NCBI GenBank assembly: GCA_900556405.1 | Contig: USPB01000082.1 | Coordinates: 1-8,688, forward strand | Direction of reading: 5' to 3' | Origin: an uncultured Actinomyces sp. | Lineage (GTDB): Bacteria; Actinomycetota; Actinomycetes; Actinomycetales; Actinomycetaceae | Length of the DNA stretch: 8,688 bases | Shown here: in pieces, positions 5,784 to 8,688 of the stretch | Position numbering within the stretch: the first letter of the stretch is position 1 | How the letters are laid out: every line of letters begins with the position of its first letter | The notes under the pieces: model-generated | What the model was told of the DNA's origin: nothing | Seen by the model: only the letters and a program-made list of their open reading frames with translations | Database searches by the model: none | Position numbers and translations under genes: made by a program

Positions 5784-7241
5784 ATGCTGCACCTGTACGA
5801 CTCCAAGAGCGCCCGCATCCAGCCCCTGAACCCGGTCACCCCCGGCAAGGTCGGCATCTACCTGTGTGGCGCCACCGTGCAGGGATCCCCGCACGTCGGC
5901 CACCTGCGCGCCGCCGTCTCCTTCGACACGCTGATCCGCTGGCTGCGCCGCAGCGGCTACGAGGTCACCTACGTGCGCAACGTCACCGACATCGACGACA
6001 AGATCCTCAACAAGTCGGCCGAAGCCGGCTGGGACTGGTGGGCCTGGGCCTACCGCTTCGAGCGCGAATTCACGCAGGCGTACGAGACCCTCGGCGTTGA
6101 GGCTCCCACGTACGAGCCGCGCGCCACCGGCCACATCCCCGACCAAATTGACCTCGTCCAGCGCCTCATCGACGCGGGACATGCCTATTCGGATGGGCGC
6201 GGCAACGTCTACTTCGACGTCCACTCCCAGCCCGACTACGGCTCGCTCACCCGCCAGCGCCTGGCCGACATGCGCACCACCGAGGACGACGCCCAAATCG
6301 ACGAGGCCGTCGAAGCCGGCAAGCGCGACCCGCGCGACTTCGCCCTCTGGAAGGCCAGTAAGCCGTCTGAGCCAGCCACTGCCTCGTGGGACAGCCCCTG
6401 GGGACGCGGCCGACCCGGCTGGCACCTCGAATGCTCCGCCATGTCGCGGCGCTACCTCGGCGACGAATTCGACATCCACGGCGGCGGCATCGACCTGCGA
6501 TTCCCGCACCACGAGAACGAGCAGGCCCAGTCCCACGGCGCAGGCTGGCCCTTCGCGCGCCTGTGGGTCCACAACGCGTGGGTGACCACCAAGGGCGAAA
6601 AGATGTCCAAGTCGCTGGGCAACGTCCTGTCGATCGGGGCGCTCACCGAGGAATACCCGGCCGTCGCCGTGCGCTGGGCCCTGTCCACCGTCCACCACCG
6701 CTCCGCCATCGAATGGGGCCCCGAGACTCTGCCCGCCGCGCACGCCGCCTGGGAGAAGTTCTCCACCTTCGTGGCCCGCGCCATCGAGGCTTCCGGCGAG
6801 GCCCCGGCCTCCGAGATCGCCTTGGCGCCCGCCGACCTGCCCGAGGCCTTCGTCGCCGCCATGGACGACGACCTCAACGTCGCCGGTGCGCTCGCCGTCC
6901 TGCACGAGCACCTCAAGGCCGGCAACGCCGCGCTTGCTGCCGGTGACGTTTCTGGCGTGTACCGCGAGCAGGTGCTCGTTCGCTCCATGCTGGATGTGCT
7001 GGGGCTTGATCCGGCCTCCGAGCAGTGGCGCGGACAGGCCGGTATCGGCGCTGGTGCCTCTGGCGCGGCTGCCGCCGAGCACTCGGCGCTGGACGCGCTG
7101 GTCCAGGCCGTGCTCGCTGAGCGGGCCGATGCCCGCGCCGCCAAGGACTGGGCGCGCGCCGACGAGCTACGCGACCGCCTGGCTGCCGCCGGCATCACCG
7201 TCGCGGACGGCCGCGACGGCGCGACGTGGAGTGTTGGCTGA
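5784..7241 (+). CDS. cysS: Cysteinyl-tRNA synthetase
   Basis: CysS is a class I aminoacyl-tRNA synthetase of the cytosol that charges tRNA-Cys using ATP. The product has 485 residues. YLCGATVQGSPHVGHLR holds zinc ligand Cys28 and the HIGH signature as HVGH. TDIDDKI follows. GWHLECSAM contains Cys217, and FPHHENE contains His242 and Glu246, matching the other E. coli zinc ligands (Cys209, His234, Glu238). The KMSKS loop is residues 273-277. The C-terminal helical region ends with ARAAKDWARADELRDRL, typical of the family. An Ala/Gly-rich linker lies near 7041-7080. The ATG at 5784 gives the normal family N-terminus (MLHLYDS), and the frame upstream of it is not family-like. Length, TDIDDKI and the full C-terminus favour CysS over the related mycothiol enzyme MshC. 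A hairpin terminator follows. No gene is seen next on this strand, whereas a 23S rRNA methyltransferase gene often follows cysS in actinobacteria. Confidence 0.97.
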   Translation: MLHLYDSKSARIQPLNPVTPGKVGIYLCGATVQGSPHVGHLRAAVSFDTLIRWLRRSGYEVTYVRNVTDIDDKILNKSAEAGWDWWAWAYRFEREFTQAYETLGVEAPTYEPRATGHIPDQIDLVQRLIDAGHAYSDGRGNVYFDVHSQPDYGSLTRQRLADMRTTEDDAQIDEAVEAGKRDPRDFALWKASKPSEPATASWDSPWGRGRPGWHLECSAMSRRYLGDEFDIHGGGIDLRFPHHENEQAQSHGAGWPFARLWVHNAWVTTKGEKMSKSLGNVLSIGALTEEYPAVAVRWALSTVHHRSAIEWGPETLPAAHAAWEKFSTFVARAIEASGEAPASEIALAPADLPEAFVAAMDDDLNVAGALAVLHEHLKAGNAALAAGDVSGVYREQVLVRSMLDVLGLDPASEQWRGQAGIGAGASGAAAAEHSALDALVQAVLAERADARAAKDWARADELRDRLAAAGITVADGRDGATWSVG

Positions 7242-7276
7242 TCGGCGATTTCTGACAGCTGTCGCCTGACGTGCGT

Positions 7277-7319
7277 GCCGCCTGATCCTGATGGGGTCGG
7301 GCGGCTTCGCGTTGTTTGT
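7277..7319 (+). terminator. Stem-loop terminator after cysS
   Basis: The arms GCCGCCTGATCC (7277-7288) and GGGTCGGGCGGC (7294-7305) form a 12-bp stem with two G-T pairs and a 5-nt loop. The following TTCGCGTTGTTTGT is T-rich but not a clean T-run. It lies 35 nt after the cysS stop. Confidence 0.6.
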
Positions 7320-7418
7320 CGGGCCGGGCTGCTTGACGCGCCCGTGGGCGGCGGCCCGCGAGCCGTCCGCGCTGCGAGCTTTGCTCGGCGCGTTGCCTCA
7401 CGGGCTGCTCTCCCATCA

Positions 7419-7529
7419 ATTTCGCACGTAATTCCCCTGCGAGTACTTCAAACATTGAATTCATGTCGTTGGGATTGCAACGTTTTCGGGCTATCTCCAA
7501 AAGTGACCGCGGGAAATTATGTGCGAAAT
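7419..7529. repeat. Imperfect 18-bp inverted repeat bounding a 111-bp AT-rich island
   Basis: The left arm is 7419-7436 (ATTTCGCACGTAATTCCC). The right arm, read on the minus strand from 7529, is ATTTCGCACATAATTTCCC. They differ by one substitution and one inserted base. Weaker similarity continues inward (GCG, then ACTT in both). The enclosed segment is much more AT-rich than its flanks. I see no target-site duplication, so a small mobile-element remnant is possible but not shown. Paired binding sites for a regulator or recombinase are an alternative. Confidence 0.5.
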
Positions 7530-7565
7530 GTGCCTGGGGCGGGCGCGTCGACTCGTTGTCCGGCC

Positions 7566-7603
7566 AGGCCCCGCCGCCGCCCACAGGCCCCGCCGCCGCC
7601 CAC
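7566..7603. repeat. Perfect 19-bp tandem duplication
   Basis: The unit aggccccgccgccgcccac occurs twice back to back (7566-7584 and 7585-7603), followed by a degenerate partial third copy (aggcaccgcagcc). This is slippage-prone GC-rich sequence with no coding support. Confidence 0.75.
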
Positions 7604-7665
7604 AGGCACCGCAGCCAGGCCCGCGTCTCGCAGTTTCCGCGGTTGCTCTTGTGATTTGGTGCGCT

Positions 7666-7752
7666 GCACCCGATCCGTAGGCAGTGCACCCCTTCTGATC
7701 GGGTGTCGCGCCTCGTAACGGGTGCAGCGGCCCATAACGGGTGTAGCGGCCC
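7666..7752. repeat. Cluster of GGGTG(C/T) motifs at about 19-bp period with a 9-bp inverted repeat
   Basis: TAACGGGTGYAGCGGCCC occurs at 7716-7733 and 7735-7752, a 19-bp period, and a degenerate unit precedes it at 7697-7715. The same core appears reversed as GCACCC at 7666-7671 and 7686-7691. CACCCGATC (7667-7675) and GATCGGGTG (7697-7705) form a perfect 9-bp inverted repeat around 21 nt. The core GGGTGC recurs at 7798. The layout resembles an iteron or multi-site operator, but no protein partner is visible. Confidence 0.5.
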
Positions 7753-7863
7753 TCGCGCTGTTGTTCCGGCCGTAGCTAGGCCCGGCCGCCCGCCCACGGG
7801 TGCCGCGGAGGTCGTACTGGTGGCGTGAGGAATTATCTGTAGGTGGGAGCCGTCGTAGGGTCT

Positions 7864-8688
7864 CTAGAGGTCTGCTGTTGTTGAAGCTGATTGGAGCCGG
7901 TGAAGGGAAGTGTACCTGTGTTGGCGGACGAAACCGCTCCCTCTGCCAGACTCGTTGTGGGGGATTTCGTGTGGAAGAATGATGTGCCCATCCTTCTGCT
8001 GTGGATTCTGTTCATCCCGATACGAAGTTAGGGGTACCACCTTCATCTGTCGGCTGCCTTGAAAATTGGAGCCGAGTATGCGCTCACCTTCTTCACTCAA
8101 AGTCCATTTGATGAGATCTGCTATTTTCTTATCGTCTTGAGAAGTTGATGCTTCTAGCTCAGTTGCGTGCTCTAGTGTCCAGGTGACTGAATCTACTATT
8201 AGTGTTATGCGAGGAACTTGGCGTTGAATACATCGTGACGCGTAAAACGCGAGGTGCTTAATCTCCTCCCTGAAGTATTTTCCGGCGGGGCAGATGTAGG
8301 CGGACTTCCTCTTGTAGGTCTCCCAGTTGCCCCTGCTGTTTGGGACGACTATGGTCTCCTGCTTTGTAATCGGTCGTCCACGCCATTGTGAATCCCAGGT
8401 TTCTTGGTAATTCTCTGTTATCCATGCGCTAAATTGCGGCGATATTAGCTTGGTAAGTTCGTTTACGCGTGACATGAGCATCGGGAGATCGTAGTCTTGG
8501 GCGTAATCGTGGTGCGCAACTCTATTGCGGAATTGTCGTACGTCATTCACAAGTGACCGAATATGTTTAGCGCTCGGTGGTCTACCTGTGCTTGGGTCTG
8601 TAAAAGCGCGGTGCAGAGCTCTTCTCCACAAGTCTTGGCGGTGTCAATGGGTGGTAGCAATGAGTTTGTTGAATGCTTCTGTTGGGGT
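7864..8688 (-). pseudogene. Abi-like HEPN-domain protein with unknown C-terminal domain, interrupted by in-frame TGA (5' end outside window)
   Basis: The gene enters from the right edge and ends at TAG 7864-7866. The first 14 codons (TPTEAFNKLIATTH) are followed by TGA at 8644-8646. The same frame then continues HRQDLWRRALHRAF for 255 codons counted from a TTG at 8631. Abi-like (Abi_2-type) proteins have a Phe/Trp-x-x-Leu-Leu stretch about 14 residues before an LW, so the stop appears to sit inside a conserved helix and replace one residue. Counting from the TTG, residues 35-41 read RNRVAHH. This gives the HEPN Rx4H motif (Arg35, His40) characteristic of HEPN RNases of toxin and abortive-infection systems. 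LISPQFSAWI (62-71) looks like the usual end of such a domain. About 180 further residues follow that I do not recognise, with CPAGKYFREEIKHLAFYA (114-131), PRITLIVD and a terminal GRGSGFVRQHRYTSLHRL. The region is AT-richer than the neighbouring genes, suggesting transfer. If the TGA is an error or is bypassed, this is an intact gene; a restart at TTG 8631 would lose the helix. Confidence 0.6.

Larger units (their letters stand above)
7320..7863. other. Gene-poor, repeat-rich junction between cysS and the HEPN gene
   Basis: No convincing gene is visible on either strand. Base composition changes abruptly along it: GC-rich to about 7400, AT-rich at about 7420-7530, GC-rich repeats to about 7800, then intermediate sequence. 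It contains the inverted repeat, 19-bp duplication and GGGTG motif cluster listed separately. A 200-codon minus-strand frame (7797-7195) covers most of it, but it overlaps the cysS end and terminator and is not family-like. Confidence 0.5.

Noticed and set aside
5652..7082. 476-codon minus-strand frame opposite cysS
   Set aside because: It is a composition-driven shadow of cysS with no family motif.
5784..7241. MshC (cysteine:glucosaminyl-inositol ligase) instead of CysS
   Set aside because: Full length of 485 residues, TDIDDKI, GWHLECSAM and the complete tRNA synthetase C-terminal region fit CysS better.
7254..7263. 10-bp palindrome GACAGCTGTC after cysS
   Set aside because: It is short, with no loop and no supporting context. 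The stem-loop at 7277-7305 is the better terminator.
7419..7529. XerCD dif-like site
   Set aside because: The arms contain ACATAATT-like sequence, but the 28-bp dif layout with a 6-bp centre is not present; the arms are about 75 bp apart.
7566..7752. CRISPR array
   Set aside because: The repeats are 19 bp, directly adjacent or at a 19-bp period with no unique spacers, and no cas genes are visible.
7195..7797. 200-codon minus-strand frame in the cysS to HEPN gap
   Set aside because: It overlaps the cysS 3' end and terminator, includes translated tandem repeats, and is Arg/Ala/Pro/Gln-rich outside a short plausible stretch at about 7410-7530. That stretch is noted only as a possible remnant.

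Overview
The window is high-GC DNA with actinobacterial traits: GC-rich third codon positions, TANNNT-type -10 boxes sitting 6-7 nt from start codons, a mycobacterial-style CysS and an actinobacterial-style IspF. An Actinomycetaceae host (Actinomyces/Schaalia-like) is my best guess. It is inference from protein style and was not tested.

Left block, minus strand, about 1-4061. Reading in the direction of transcription there are four genes. Two tandem, paralogous, membrane-anchored proteins with extracytoplasmic domains come first (4061-2571, then 2560-1007). ispF of the MEP isoprenoid pathway follows (991-497). Last is a gene whose 3' end lies outside the window (454-1); it encodes an acidic Pro-rich region and then a basic 19-residue repeat. 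Gaps are 10, 15 and 42 bp, so these genes could be one transcription unit. ispF, the 454 gene and the 4061 gene also carry their own leaderless-type -10 boxes.

Middle block, plus strand, 4186-7241. thrC (threonine synthase) is divergent from the paralog pair. cysS (cysteinyl-tRNA synthetase) follows. Each has a TAGGAT box just before its start codon. A large interrupted hairpin lies between them, and a 12-bp stem-loop with a T-rich tail follows cysS.

Right block, 7242-8688, is different. There is about 620 bp without a convincing gene. It holds a 111-bp AT-rich island bounded by an 18-bp inverted repeat, a 19-bp tandem duplication and a cluster of GGGTG(C/T) motifs at about 19-bp period. Then comes an AT-richer minus-strand gene entering from the right edge. 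It has an Abi-like/HEPN region with an Rx4H motif fused to an unrecognised C-terminal region of about 180 residues. Its frame is broken by one in-frame TGA at 8644-8646. This end looks like an accessory, possibly defence-related segment beside core metabolism.

The items most worth following are the broken HEPN two-domain protein, the paralogous membrane proteins with a nearly invariant Cys-containing block, and the consistent leaderless promoter architecture.
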